From Gluconacetobacter takamatsuzukensis (GTDB lineage Bacteria > Pseudomonadota > Alphaproteobacteria > Acetobacterales > Acetobacteraceae), in assembly GCF_014174275.1 (NCBI RefSeq), contig NZ_JABEQK010000001.1:186001-250000 (forward strand): 64,000 nt of DNA, written 5' to 3'. How positions within the stretch are numbered: the first letter of the stretch is position 1; each line of letters opens with the position of its first letter. The translations under genes were made by a program, and so were the position numbers. Below, piece by piece: positions 8,188-16,863 of the stretch. Below the pieces are notes generated by a model, which was given only the letters and a program-made list of their open reading frames with translations, had not been told where the DNA came from and made no database searches.

Positions 8188-9641
8188 CAGGCCTGCCCGG
8201 AGGAGGACAGCGCGCCGCGCAGGGCGTCGAAGCTTTCGGCGATCGTGGCCGCTTCGCCGCGGGACTGCTTCATGACGGCTTCGATGGAGGGAATGACGCG
8301 GATGGCCTGGTCGGCCGTGGGGTCGTTCCCCGCGCGATAGGCGCCCAGGCGGACCATGTCCTGAATGTCTTCCCAGATCGACAGGTCGGCCCGTGCTTCC
8401 TGCACCAAGGCGTTTTCCTCGGGGGAATTGCAGCCAGGGACGGTGCGGGAGAGCGAGCGGAGGACATTGACGGCGGGATATCGTCCACTTTCCGCGATCT
8501 TGCGTTCCAGCACCACGTGCCCGTCGAGAATGCCGCGGACCGCGTCGGCGACCGGTTCGTTATGATCGTCGCCTTCGACAAGGACCGAGAACATCGCCGT
8601 GATCTGGCCGGCCTTGCCGTCCGGGTTGACGAGTCCTGGACCTGCGCGCTCCAGAAGGCGCGGCAGTTCGGCGAAAACACTGGGTGGATAGCCCCGGGTG
8701 GCAGGCGGTTCGCCGGAGGACAGGCCGATTTCGCGCAGGGCCTGGCAAAAACGGGTGACGCTGTCCATCAGCATGAGGACCGACTTGCCCTGGTCGCGGA
8801 AATGCTCGGCCACGGCCATGGCCGCATAGGCGGCCTCGCGGCGCATCAGGGGGGAGCTATCGGACGTGGCGACGATCACGACCGATTTGGCCAGACCCTG
8901 GGGGCCCAGATCGTCTTCCACGAATTCCCGGACTTCGCGGCCACGTTCGCCGACCAGCGCGATGACCGCGACGTCGCAATCAGTATTGCGGGCCAGCATG
9001 CCCATCAGCGTGGATTTTCCGATGCCCGAGCCCGCGAACAGGCCCAGCCTCTGGCCTTCCCGGCAGGTGGTGAACAGGTTGAGGACGCGTACCCCCAGAT
9101 CGATGCGCGGGCCCAGGCGGGCCCGGAGGGCGGCCTCCGGCGGGGAGGCATGAAGCCTGCGCGGATCGCCGCCCGGGGGCAGGGGGCCCTTGCCGTCGAT
9201 CGGACGGCCCATCGGATCCAGGACACGCCCCTGCCACGCATTATTGACGATCAGCGTGCCGCCGGCGCGGCGCTTGCGTTGCTCCTGATCGAATAGCCGG
9301 AATGTGGCGCGACAGCCGGAACCTATGCCTTCCAGCCCGCCGAACGGCATGGCGATGGCGGTATCGCCACGAAAAGCGACGATTTCCGCGTCGGTTTCGC
9401 GGCCGTCCAGGCCAAAAATGCTTACCCGGTCGCCGACCCCCGTGAAATCCCGCATGCCGTTCAGGGACACGGAAAGCCCCGTCAGGCCGGTCACGCGCCC
9501 TTCCAGAACACCGACGGGTGTATCGTGGAAGGGGGTGGCGACGACCTTGCGGATCGCGTCCAGGACGCTGGACATTCTGCCGACGACGGTTTCGTCCCGG
9601 GAAAGCCGGATCGTGGCGGCATCGGTTTTTTCGGGCTGCAT
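8187..9641 (-). CDS. fliI: flagellum-specific ATPase FliI
   Basis: A 484-residue ATPase of the type III export apparatus, related to the F1 beta subunit. The Walker A loop is in LGLFAGSGIGKSTLMGMLAR (about 205-225) and the Walker B region in SVLMLMDSVTRFCQALREIGL. The ATPase signature PPSVFAELPRLLERAG and a C-terminal region GAYRAGNDPTADQAI complete the match. It hydrolyses ATP at the cytosolic mouth of the export gate together with FliH and FliJ. It is translationally coupled to fliJ and lies 49 bases downstream of the DUF1217 gene. Confidence 0.98.
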   Translation of the reverse strand: MQPEKTDAATIRLSRDETVVGRMSSVLDAIRKVVATPFHDTPVGVLEGRVTGLTGLSVSLNGMRDFTGVGDRVSIFGLDGRETDAEIVAFRGDTAIAMPFGGLEGIGSGCRATFRLFDQEQRKRRAGGTLIVNNAWQGRVLDPMGRPIDGKGPLPPGGDPRRLHASPPEAALRARLGPRIDLGVRVLNLFTTCREGQRLGLFAGSGIGKSTLMGMLARNTDCDVAVIALVGERGREVREFVEDDLGPQGLAKSVVIVATSDSSPLMRREAAYAAMAVAEHFRDQGKSVLMLMDSVTRFCQALREIGLSSGEPPATRGYPPSVFAELPRLLERAGPGLVNPDGKAGQITAMFSVLVEGDDHNEPVADAVRGILDGHVVLERKIAESGRYPAVNVLRSLSRTVPGCNSPEENALVQEARADLSIWEDIQDMVRLGAYRAGNDPTADQAIRVIPSIEAVMKQSRGEAATIAESFDALRGALSSSGQA

Positions 9642-9690
9642 GCGGCGTTTATTCCATCAGGCGGTGCATGCCCGCGCGAGACTGTAATTG

Positions 9691-12600
9691 TCAGAACATA
9701 CTCGAATACAGGCTGCTCGACGAAGAAGAACTGCCGGCGCCGAACAGGGAGACGATGCCTGAATTGCTGCTGCCGCCGCCGAACAGATCCATCATCGACG
9801 CCGGCTTGTCCGTCGACGGCGGATTGATCTGCAGCATGGCGAGATAGCGTTCGGCATATTGCTGGATCTGCTGCGTGGTCTTCAGTTTGCTGAAATCGAC
9901 CTTGTTCTGCAGCAGCCGGACCTGCTGGTCGTAATCCAGGACCCCGAACTGATCCGGATCGTAGCCGTTGACGACTTCCACGACCTTCAGAAGGGTGCTG
10001 TCGGACATCAGTCCGGCCAGGTCCGTGATCTTGCCGGCGCCCATGGTGCGGGTGAAATAGAGTGCGTCGCCGACACCGCTATCCTGGTTGGCGGTATTGT
10101 TTTCGTATTGCGTCTTTTCGAAATTGGCGAGGGTCTGGCCGACGCTGATGCCGTCCACTGTATTGGAAACGGTGCTGTCGCTCGTCAGCGTCTCGCTCGG
10201 GCTGATGGTCGAGGTCGAAAGGCTGGGGGCCTGGAGATTGACGGTGTAGGTGACGCCTTTGACACTGGCCTGCAGGGAGGGGATCGACTGCGAATAGCTG
10301 CCGTTGACCTGCATGAGGGCGCCGGAGCTGTTGAAGGTCAGATTGACGGCGGAACTCGTAACCGCCGATCCATAAGGATCGATGATATAGGCCTGCCACG
10401 TCGAAGGAGAGGACGTGTTCTGGACCATTTTGACGGACAGGTAGGTTCGGCTGGAGGACGGCACGTTGTTCGCGTCATCCCACGCCTCGTTGGGGTCGAA
10501 CGGCGTCGTGACGTAGCTCTGGCCTGTTCCCGATACGGTTCCCACAGTCGTGGACGGCAGCGTCAGGTTGGTTTTTGAGCCGTCCGACGCGACGACGGGA
10601 GCCATCGTGACGCCAGTCGATCCGCCGGGAGCCCCAATATTGAAGGAGATCGTCTGCGAGCCGCCGGGAAGGTTCAGGCTGAAGGGCAGGTTGAGACTGC
10701 CGGTAGCTGCCGAAATCGATCCGCCGGTTGAATCGGCGGCGGTGTCCAGGGTGCCGTTGGCATTGAACGTGACTTCATAACTGTAGGTGCTGAGGGAATT
10801 TCCGCTTCCGTCCTCGGCAGTGACGGTCCATTGCAGAGGATTGCTGGAATCCTGCGTCCATTTCAGGTCGACCTGCTGCGCCTGCTGGGTGGAATCGTAC
10901 ACCGTGACGGGGGCGGTATAGGTCTGGTTGGTGGTGTTGGCGGCAGGAAGGGTCGACACCAGTGTAACGGCAGTCGTTGTCGCGGTGCTGCTGACCGTGC
11001 CGCTGACATCGGAAGAGGAACTCGTCGTCACGATGACGCCGTCCGCCTGACCGGCCGTGCCCAGCGAAGTCTGGATTGTCTGCGTGTTGCCGGAGGAATC
11101 GGTCAGCGTGACGGGAATGTCGAGCGATCCGGAATTTTCCGTGACCGGCAGGTTTGTCGTGGGATCCGTATACGCGACGGAAGCCGGCGTCCCGTCGGCA
11201 TTGAAGGTGACCTGATAGGATGTCGTGCCGACTGACGCGGTCCCGTCCGTGCCGTTGGCCGTGACGGTCCACAGGAGAGGATTGCTGGAATCCTGCGTCC
11301 ATTTGAACGTGAGCGCGTGGGCGTTGGTTTGCGTGTCGTACACCGTGACCGGCGCGGTCGTGTAGATCTGGCCCGTTCCCTGGGAGGTGGGCAGGGTCGT
11401 GTCCAGCGAGAGGCTGGTGGTCGTCGAACCGGTCTGGCCGACGACGCTTCCGGTGCCGGTGATCATGCTGCCCACCTGACAGGCGGCCGAAGCCATCGTG
11501 ACACCGCCGGCCGTGTCGGCTGCGCCGATGGAGAATGTGACGGTCTGCGACTGATCCGAACTGTTGGTCAGGGTCATGGGCAGGGTAAGCACCCCGTAGG
11601 AATCCGCCGAGACAGAGGCCCCCGTCGTGGCATTGGTCACCGAAGCTGGGGTGCCGTCGCTGTTGAACAGCACCTGATAGGAGGAAGTGGAACTGAGCGT
11701 GCCGTCCGTGCTCTGGGGGCTGACGGTCCACAGGAGAGGATTGCTGGAATCCTGCGTCCATTTCAGGGCGACCGAATGGGATGCCAGGCTGGAATCGTAA
11801 ATCGAGATCGGTGCCGTCGTGTAGGTCTGGCTCAGGTTGCCGGCGGAGGGGAGTGTCGATTCCAGCGAGACGGCTGTCGTCGCGGCCTGGCTGGTCACGG
11901 TGCCGATGACGTCAGAGGATGGGCTGGCTGCCAGCGTGACCCCGCCGGACGTGCCGAACGTGCCGAGATCGAGATTGACCGTCTGCGACTTTTCCGTGGT
12001 GAGATTGGTCAGGCTGATAGGCAGGTTGACATCGCCTGTCGAGGTGACCGCCTCGCCCGTCAGTGTGTTGAGGACGGAAGCCGGGGTGCCGTTGGCGTTG
12101 AAGGTTACCTGGTAGGCATTGGCGCCGACCGTGGCATTGCCCTCCGCATCATAGGCGCTGACGGTCCAGACCAGGGGATTGCTGGAATCCTGGGTCCATT
12201 TCAGGGCGACCTGGTGGGCTTCCGACGAGGCATCGTAGGCGGTGACCGCGGCCGTCGTGTAGCTTTGCCCCGTCGCGTTCGCTGCGGGCAGCGTCGTATC
12301 CATCTTGATGGTCTGGGTCGGCGTGTAGGTCGTGCTCAGGACCTGCGTGGTGTCGCCGCTGGTGAAGGGCGACGTGGTGGATTCCCCGCCATTCTGTCCC
12401 CACACCTTGAAGGCATCGGCGAAGGCCATCCACGTCGCGTTGCCGGACTTCGCGGCCAGGGAAGTGGAGGATGTCGGGTCCTGCGTCAGCAGGTCGCGGA
12501 TGACGGCCGTTTCGCCAGCGATCGAGCTGAGCCCGTATGCGCCGAGGACAACCTGCAGGGCCGAGTAGTTCTTCAGGAGCTGACTGGCCGAGGTAATCGA

Positions 12601-12735
12601 AGGGGCGTCTTTCTGGAATTCGGCAATCTCTCGCTTGGTCGTCGCATCGGTTTGGGCATAGGTGGCCGCTGCCGTATCTTCGTCCTTTACGGCAGTCAGA
12701 TATTGCGTAACCGGAGAAACGGAGGAGATGGCCAT
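9691..12735 (-). CDS. giant DUF1217-type flagellar protein with hook-like repeats
   Basis: A 1014-residue protein that I recognise only in parts. Residues 1-115 (VSPVTQYLTAVKDEDTAAAT, later YSALQVVLGAYGLSSIAG) and about 855-980 (ISVGQTLANFEKTQYEN, VGDALYFTRTMG, LDYDQQVRLLQNKVDFSKL) match the DUF1217 family, short proteins found in alphaproteobacterial flagellar loci. Between them lie four repeats of about 146-153 residues plus one degenerate copy. Each repeat carries YTTAPVTVYD, LKWTQDSSNP (near residues 179, 325, 478 and 625) and YQVTFNADGTPASV, which resembles the FlaE/D2 domain of hook protein FlgE. The Ser/Thr-rich composition and absence of a signal peptide fit export through the flagellar apparatus. 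AAGGAAAC precedes the ATG. It is upstream of fliI on the same strand. Function is unknown; a hook- or filament-associated surface protein is my inference. Confidence 0.8.
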   Translation of the reverse strand: MAISSVSPVTQYLTAVKDEDTAAATYAQTDATTKREIAEFQKDAPSITSASQLLKNYSALQVVLGAYGLSSIAGETAVIRDLLTQDPTSSTSLAAKSGNATWMAFADAFKVWGQNGGESTTSPFTSGDTTQVLSTTYTPTQTIKMDTTLPAANATGQSYTTAAVTAYDASSEAHQVALKWTQDSSNPLVWTVSAYDAEGNATVGANAYQVTFNANGTPASVLNTLTGEAVTSTGDVNLPISLTNLTTEKSQTVNLDLGTFGTSGGVTLAASPSSDVIGTVTSQAATTAVSLESTLPSAGNLSQTYTTAPISIYDSSLASHSVALKWTQDSSNPLLWTVSPQSTDGTLSSTSSYQVLFNSDGTPASVTNATTGASVSADSYGVLTLPMTLTNSSDQSQTVTFSIGAADTAGGVTMASAACQVGSMITGTGSVVGQTGSTTTSLSLDTTLPTSQGTGQIYTTAPVTVYDTQTNAHALTFKWTQDSSNPLLWTVTANGTDGTASVGTTSYQVTFNADGTPASVAYTDPTTNLPVTENSGSLDIPVTLTDSSGNTQTIQTSLGTAGQADGVIVTTSSSSDVSGTVSSTATTTAVTLVSTLPAANTTNQTYTAPVTVYDSTQQAQQVDLKWTQDSSNPLQWTVTAEDGSGNSLSTYSYEVTFNANGTLDTAADSTGGSISAATGSLNLPFSLNLPGGSQTISFNIGAPGGSTGVTMAPVVASDGSKTNLTLPSTTVGTVSGTGQSYVTTPFDPNEAWDDANNVPSSSRTYLSVKMVQNTSSPSTWQAYIIDPYGSAVTSSAVNLTFNSSGALMQVNGSYSQSIPSLQASVKGVTYTVNLQAPSLSTSTISPSETLTSDSTVSNTVDGISVGQTLANFEKTQYENNTANQDSGVGDALYFTRTMGAGKITDLAGLMSDSTLLKVVEVVNGYDPDQFGVLDYDQQVRLLQNKVDFSKLKTTQQIQQYAERYLAMLQINPPSTDKPASMMDLFGGGSSNSGIVSLFGAGSSSSSSSLYSSMF
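10400..12310 (-). repeat. four to five hook-like protein repeats, about 450 bp each
   Basis: The sequence ttgctggaatcctgcgtcca (or one-base variants) recurs at 10841, 11282, 11741 and about 12180, giving periods of 441, 459 and about 439 bp. Each marks the codons of LKWTQDSSNP within a longer diverged unit. A fifth, degenerate unit ends near 10400. The period is always a multiple of three or nearly so, and the repeats are coding. Confidence 0.85.
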
Positions 12736-12918
12736 CAGCCTGTTTCCTTGATTTGCCCTGACGTGACGCGCAGAAGGGCAGCGACGATGCGTGTCGGCTC
12801 GTTATACGGGGTTCCCCATGGTATTGCCATATCGTCTTGCCGATCAATATGAATAAAGAACCATGCAGCTGTGCCTGTATCGTGGTGGTGGCCGGCAAAA
12901 AGCGCCTTTTGCAGGGGA

Positions 12919-15075
12919 TTACGTAATCGTCGCGATGGTCTTGATGCGGGCGCGCGGGTAGATTTCGGCTTGCGAGAGGACCGGGACGCTTGGCCGGACG
13001 CGTTCGACGATCGAGCGCATGGCGTCGCGTACTGGAGAAGAGACGACGATGACCGGCATTTCGCCATTGGTGGAGACGGTATTGAAGGTCTCCCGCAGTT
13101 TTGCGACGAACTGGTTAAGTAATAAGGGCGGCATGGCTAGGCGCCGTTCTTCGCCTTGTCCTGCGATATGGGTCAGGAACTCGCTTTCCCAGTCCGGGGA
13201 CAGGGTGATCATGGGAATATAGCCGTTGGCGCCTTCCAGCCCATGGCAGATCTGCCGGGAAAGGCGGATGCGGACATGGTTGGCCAGGTTCTGCACGCCG
13301 CGCAGCCCCATTCCGTTTCCTTCCTGGATGCTTTCCAGGATGGTCGGGAGGTCGCGGATCGAGACGCGTTCGGCGAGCAGCGATTGCAGGACGCGCTGCA
13401 CCGTGCTCAGCGTAACCTGGGACGGGATCAGGTCGTTGACGAGCTTCTGCTGCTCGCGGGGCAGTTCGTCGAGCAGGGACTGGGTGGCGACATAGGTCAG
13501 GAGGTCCGGAAGATTCTGTCGGACCAGTTCGCTGAGATGCGTGACGATGACGCTGGCCGGATCGACCACGGTGCATTTCAGAACGGTGGCCCGGCCCTTG
13601 ACCGACGGGTCGATCCATACGGCGGGCAGGCCGAACGCGGGCTCGGTCGTCTTGTCGCCGGGCAGCGGCGGGATGCCGCCCGAGGGGCTCATGGCCAGGA
13701 GCTTGCCGGGCTTGGCCTCGCCGGAGCCGATCTCGATTTCCTTCAGCTTGATGATGTATTTCTCCGAGGGCAGGAGAATATTGTCCTGGATCCGGATGGG
13801 GGGCGTCACGAACCCCATTTCGGTGGCGATCGTCCGGCGCAGGGCCTTGATCTGCTCGGTCAGCTGGGAGTTCTCGCCGCTGGTCAGGGGCAGCAGGCCG
13901 AATCCCAGTTCGAGGCGCAGCAGGTCGAGCTTGAGAACTTCGGAAATGGGCGCGGAGGCCGGCTGCTGGGGCGCGGTTTCGGTGATGTCCCCGTCGCTGC
14001 TCTTGATGGGCGTCTTGCGCCGCCACCAGGCGCCCGCGCCGGCCAGGGCGGCGATGGTCAGGAACGGGAAGGCGGGCAGGCCAGGCATCAGGGCGAAGAG
14101 CGTGGCCAGGACGGCGGCCATGGCCATCGGCTTGGGGTTGCCGGCCAGTTGCCGGACCAGCGTGACGTCGGCCGAGCCGTCCGTGCCGCCCTTGGTGACC
14201 ACGATACCGGCGGCGGTCGAGACCAGAAGGGCGGGAATCTGCGACACCAGCCCGTCGCCGACCGTGAGGGTCGTGAAGGTGCTGGCGGCCTCGCTCAGCG
14301 GCATGCCGTGGCGGAGCACGCCGATGGCCAGGCCGCCGATGATGTTGATGACGGTGATGATGATCGCCGCGATCGCGTCGCCGCGCACGAATTTGGCGGC
14401 ACCGTCCATCGCGCCGTAGAAAGTGCTTTCCTCTTCCAGTTCCTTGCGCTTCTGGCGGGCTGCCCGGTCGTTGATCGCGCCCGACGACAGTTCGGCGTCG
14501 ATCGCCATCTGCTTGCCCGGCATGGCATCGAGGAAGAAGCGCGCCGCCACTTCCGCGATGCGGCCCGACCCCTTGGTGATGACCATGAAGTTCACCGCCA
14601 GCAGGATGCAGAACACGATCGCGCCGATGACCACGTCGCCGCCCATCAGGAACCCGCCGAAGGCCGCCACCACGTGGCCGGCGGCATAGGCGCCCTCGCT
14701 GCCATGGCTGAGGATGAGGCGCGTGGTGGCGATTTCGAGCGACAGCCGGAAAAGGGTCGTCAGCAGCAGAAGGGTGGGGAACGAGGTGAATTCCACCGGT
14801 CGTTCCAGGAACAGCGACACCATCAGCACGAGGGCCGACAATGTGATCGACAGGGACAGGCCCATGTCGAGGATGGCCGTCGGCAACGGAATGATCAGGA
14901 GGGACAGCAGCAGCAGCACGCCGACCGCCAGGCCGATATCCGTCCCCGGGATCAGGGAGCGCCAGGAGATCGAGCCCAGGCCGCCCATGCCGCTGGACAG
15001 GAGCGACGAAAATTTCTGCCGCGCGACAGCGGTGCGTTCAGCCAGTTTGCCGTTGCCGGATGGCGCGACGGTCAT
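12919..15075 (-). CDS. flhA: flagellar export gate protein FlhA
   Basis: A 718-residue inner-membrane protein forming the nonameric ring of the export gate. Eight membrane segments lie in the first 330 residues. They contain the FHIPEP-family signature (PTLLLLTTLFRLSLEIATTR, about 100-120) and the charged cytosolic loop with RAARQKRKELEEESTFYGAMDGA (about 205-228). The soluble C-terminal domain (about 380-718) ends with RPSVPVLSQAEIYPRARI. The ATG at 15075 is preferred to a TTG codon at 15093. It is divergent from the glycosyltransferase array and 183 bases upstream of the DUF1217 gene. Confidence 0.98.
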   Translation of the reverse strand: MTVAPSGNGKLAERTAVARQKFSSLLSSGMGGLGSISWRSLIPGTDIGLAVGVLLLLSLLIIPLPTAILDMGLSLSITLSALVLMVSLFLERPVEFTSFPTLLLLTTLFRLSLEIATTRLILSHGSEGAYAAGHVVAAFGGFLMGGDVVIGAIVFCILLAVNFMVITKGSGRIAEVAARFFLDAMPGKQMAIDAELSSGAINDRAARQKRKELEEESTFYGAMDGAAKFVRGDAIAAIIITVINIIGGLAIGVLRHGMPLSEAASTFTTLTVGDGLVSQIPALLVSTAAGIVVTKGGTDGSADVTLVRQLAGNPKPMAMAAVLATLFALMPGLPAFPFLTIAALAGAGAWWRRKTPIKSSDGDITETAPQQPASAPISEVLKLDLLRLELGFGLLPLTSGENSQLTEQIKALRRTIATEMGFVTPPIRIQDNILLPSEKYIIKLKEIEIGSGEAKPGKLLAMSPSGGIPPLPGDKTTEPAFGLPAVWIDPSVKGRATVLKCTVVDPASVIVTHLSELVRQNLPDLLTYVATQSLLDELPREQQKLVNDLIPSQVTLSTVQRVLQSLLAERVSIRDLPTILESIQEGNGMGLRGVQNLANHVRIRLSRQICHGLEGANGYIPMITLSPDWESEFLTHIAGQGEERRLAMPPLLLNQFVAKLRETFNTVSTNGEMPVIVVSSPVRDAMRSIVERVRPSVPVLSQAEIYPRARIKTIATIT

Positions 15076-15285
15076 GCCTTCGGCGGGGTCCAAGGTGCCG
15101 CATTCCCTTTCGTGTGCCCGTGACGCATCCGTTGCGGCATGGCGCCCATGACCGTCGGCCGGTCCGGTTGCCGTCTGGATATATTGCTTGGGCCTGGTTT
15201 GTATTGACGACCAGTACCGTTATAGTCGGGCCAGAGCAAGGCGTGAAAAATGATTCCTGCGGGACGGTTGATGGCGGGAGTTGAC

Positions 15286-16863
15286 ATGGCGGACGGGGCG
15301 CAGGCGAACCCGGTAGACGGTGGGGGCACCACCAGCCTGGACTTTGCGGCCAGCAGGGACGCCCTGCTGCGGTCGCCGACGCCGGACCTGATGTTCCAGA
15401 CCGGGGATGCGTTCTTTGCCGCGCGGCGGGGGGACGAGGCGATCTGCCTGATTCTGGAGGTGGCGTCCCGTCTTCCGGATGAATGGCTGTTGGCGTTGGC
15501 CGGCGTGACGGTGGTCCTGCGCTATACGATCCGGTACGATGTTGCGGACAGTCTGCTGGACATTGCCCTGCGATGCCGGCCGGATGTCGTGGTGGGCCAG
15601 GGGCTGCGGGCGCATGTCCGCATGCTGAAGGGCGATGTCGCGGGGGGATGCGCCCTGTTTTCCGCCCTGCTGCAACGCTATCCGGACCAGCGGGCCGCGA
15701 TCTGCGAGCAGATGTCCATGTCATTTCTCGAAATCGGCTATCCGATGGAGAGCCTGAAGATCCTGCGGTCGCATCTGGAAACCGGCCCCGCGACGGCGGC
15801 GATTCTGGCCAATGTCGGATGTTCCCTCGAACGTCTCAATCGTTCGGCCGAGGCGCTCCCGTGGTTTGAAAAGGCGATCGCGCTGGATTCGACGCAATCC
15901 GAAACGAGGTTCGCCTATGTCTACACCCTGTTGAAGGCCGGCAGGTTGCGCGAGGCATGGCCGCTTTATTTCGAGCGGGCCCTGAGCGTCCTGGACGGGG
16001 CGGCGTGGTACCTGTCGCTGCCGCGCCTGCATCCCGGCGATGAAATAGCGGGGCGCGGCGTCATCCTGTTCTATGAGCAGGCGCTGGGGGATACGCTCCA
16101 GTTTATCCGCTTTGTGCCCGACCTTCTGGCGAAGGGGGCGCGGGTGACGATTCTGGTGCCCCGGCCCCTGGTCCGTCTGCTTGCGCAATCCTATCCCGAG
16201 GCTCAGGTCCGCGAGATCGACGGGTTTGGGTGGGAGGACGGCTATGACTATGCCGCTCCCATTCCGGATCTGCCCTATATCGGGGGAGCGATGTCGCTGC
16301 GGGAGATTCCGGCGCCGATTCCCTATCTGCGGGCCGATCCCGGCGATATCGCGCGCTTTGCTGCCCTGCTGCCGGAGCGTCGGCCGCGGATCGGCCTGGT
16401 CTGGGCCGGCGAGCGACGCGCCAAGTGCGAGCAGATGCAGATGGATCTGCGGCGTTCGACGACGCTGGCGGCGCTGGGGGCGGCGATGACGCCGGTGGAT
16501 GCGACGCTGGTGAGCCTGCAGTTCGGCGGTCCGCGCGGCGAGATTGCGGGTTGGGCCGGGCAGGCACTGTGCGACCCGATGGGTTCGGTGCGGGACATGG
16601 CCGACACGGCGGCGATCATGGCGAATCTGGACCTGGTGATCTCGGTCGATACCTCGCCCGTGCACCTGGCGGGTGCTGTGGGCTGCCCGGTGTGGATGAT
16701 CAGCCGCCAGGATGCCTGCTGGCGGTGGGGAGATGCGGGCGGGCGGTCGCCCTGGTATCCGGAGATGCGCCTGTTCCGGGCGCGGGAGCGCTCGCTGGCT
16801 CCCGTTCTGCAGGAAGTCGGCACGGCGTTGCGGACCTGGGTGGACACCTGGCGTCCGTCCTGA
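15286..16863 (+). CDS. TPR-glycosyltransferase, array member 1
   Basis: A 525-residue cytosolic protein. Residues about 20-250 form helical TPR-like repeats (the clearest is NRSAEALPWFEKAIALD). Residues 255-525 form a GT-B domain of the GT9/heptosyltransferase-like type found in TPR-containing glycosyltransferases: FYEQALGDTLQFIRFVPDLL at about 258, RPRIGLVWAGER at about 365, LDLVISVDTSPVHLAGAV at about 446, and SPWYPEMRLF at about 488. The donor-side loop reads SRQDACWRW. The Caulobacter flagellin glycosyltransferase FlmG has a similar TPR plus GT-B layout, so flagellin or another axial protein is a plausible acceptor, as an inference. The start at 15286 has GGGAG seven bases upstream and fits the other copies; ATG at 15250 is the alternative. 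It is first in an operon of seven. Confidence 0.85.
   Translation: MADGAQANPVDGGGTTSLDFAASRDALLRSPTPDLMFQTGDAFFAARRGDEAICLILEVASRLPDEWLLALAGVTVVLRYTIRYDVADSLLDIALRCRPDVVVGQGLRAHVRMLKGDVAGGCALFSALLQRYPDQRAAICEQMSMSFLEIGYPMESLKILRSHLETGPATAAILANVGCSLERLNRSAEALPWFEKAIALDSTQSETRFAYVYTLLKAGRLREAWPLYFERALSVLDGAAWYLSLPRLHPGDEIAGRGVILFYEQALGDTLQFIRFVPDLLAKGARVTILVPRPLVRLLAQSYPEAQVREIDGFGWEDGYDYAAPIPDLPYIGGAMSLREIPAPIPYLRADPGDIARFAALLPERRPRIGLVWAGERRAKCEQMQMDLRRSTTLAALGAAMTPVDATLVSLQFGGPRGEIAGWAGQALCDPMGSVRDMADTAAIMANLDLVISVDTSPVHLAGAVGCPVWMISRQDACWRWGDAGGRSPWYPEMRLFRARERSLAPVLQEVGTALRTWVDTWRPS

Noticed and set aside
10400-12310. Regular repeats considered as a CRISPR array or non-coding satellite
   Set aside because: The period is about 450 bp, the units are diverged and the minus strand is one continuous reading frame, so they are protein repeats.
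11317-12852. 511-codon open frame antisense to the DUF1217 gene
   Set aside because: Its apparent repeats only mirror the coding repeats on the minus strand.
13156-15123. 655-codon open frame antisense to flhA
   Set aside because: It mirrors flhA exactly and its translation is a low-complexity Asp/Gly/Arg/Gln mix typical of the complement of a high-GC membrane protein gene.
15194-15214. CTGGT-N11-ACCAG inverted repeat between flhA and the array
   Set aside because: Five-base arms with a long loop are too common by chance to call an operator.
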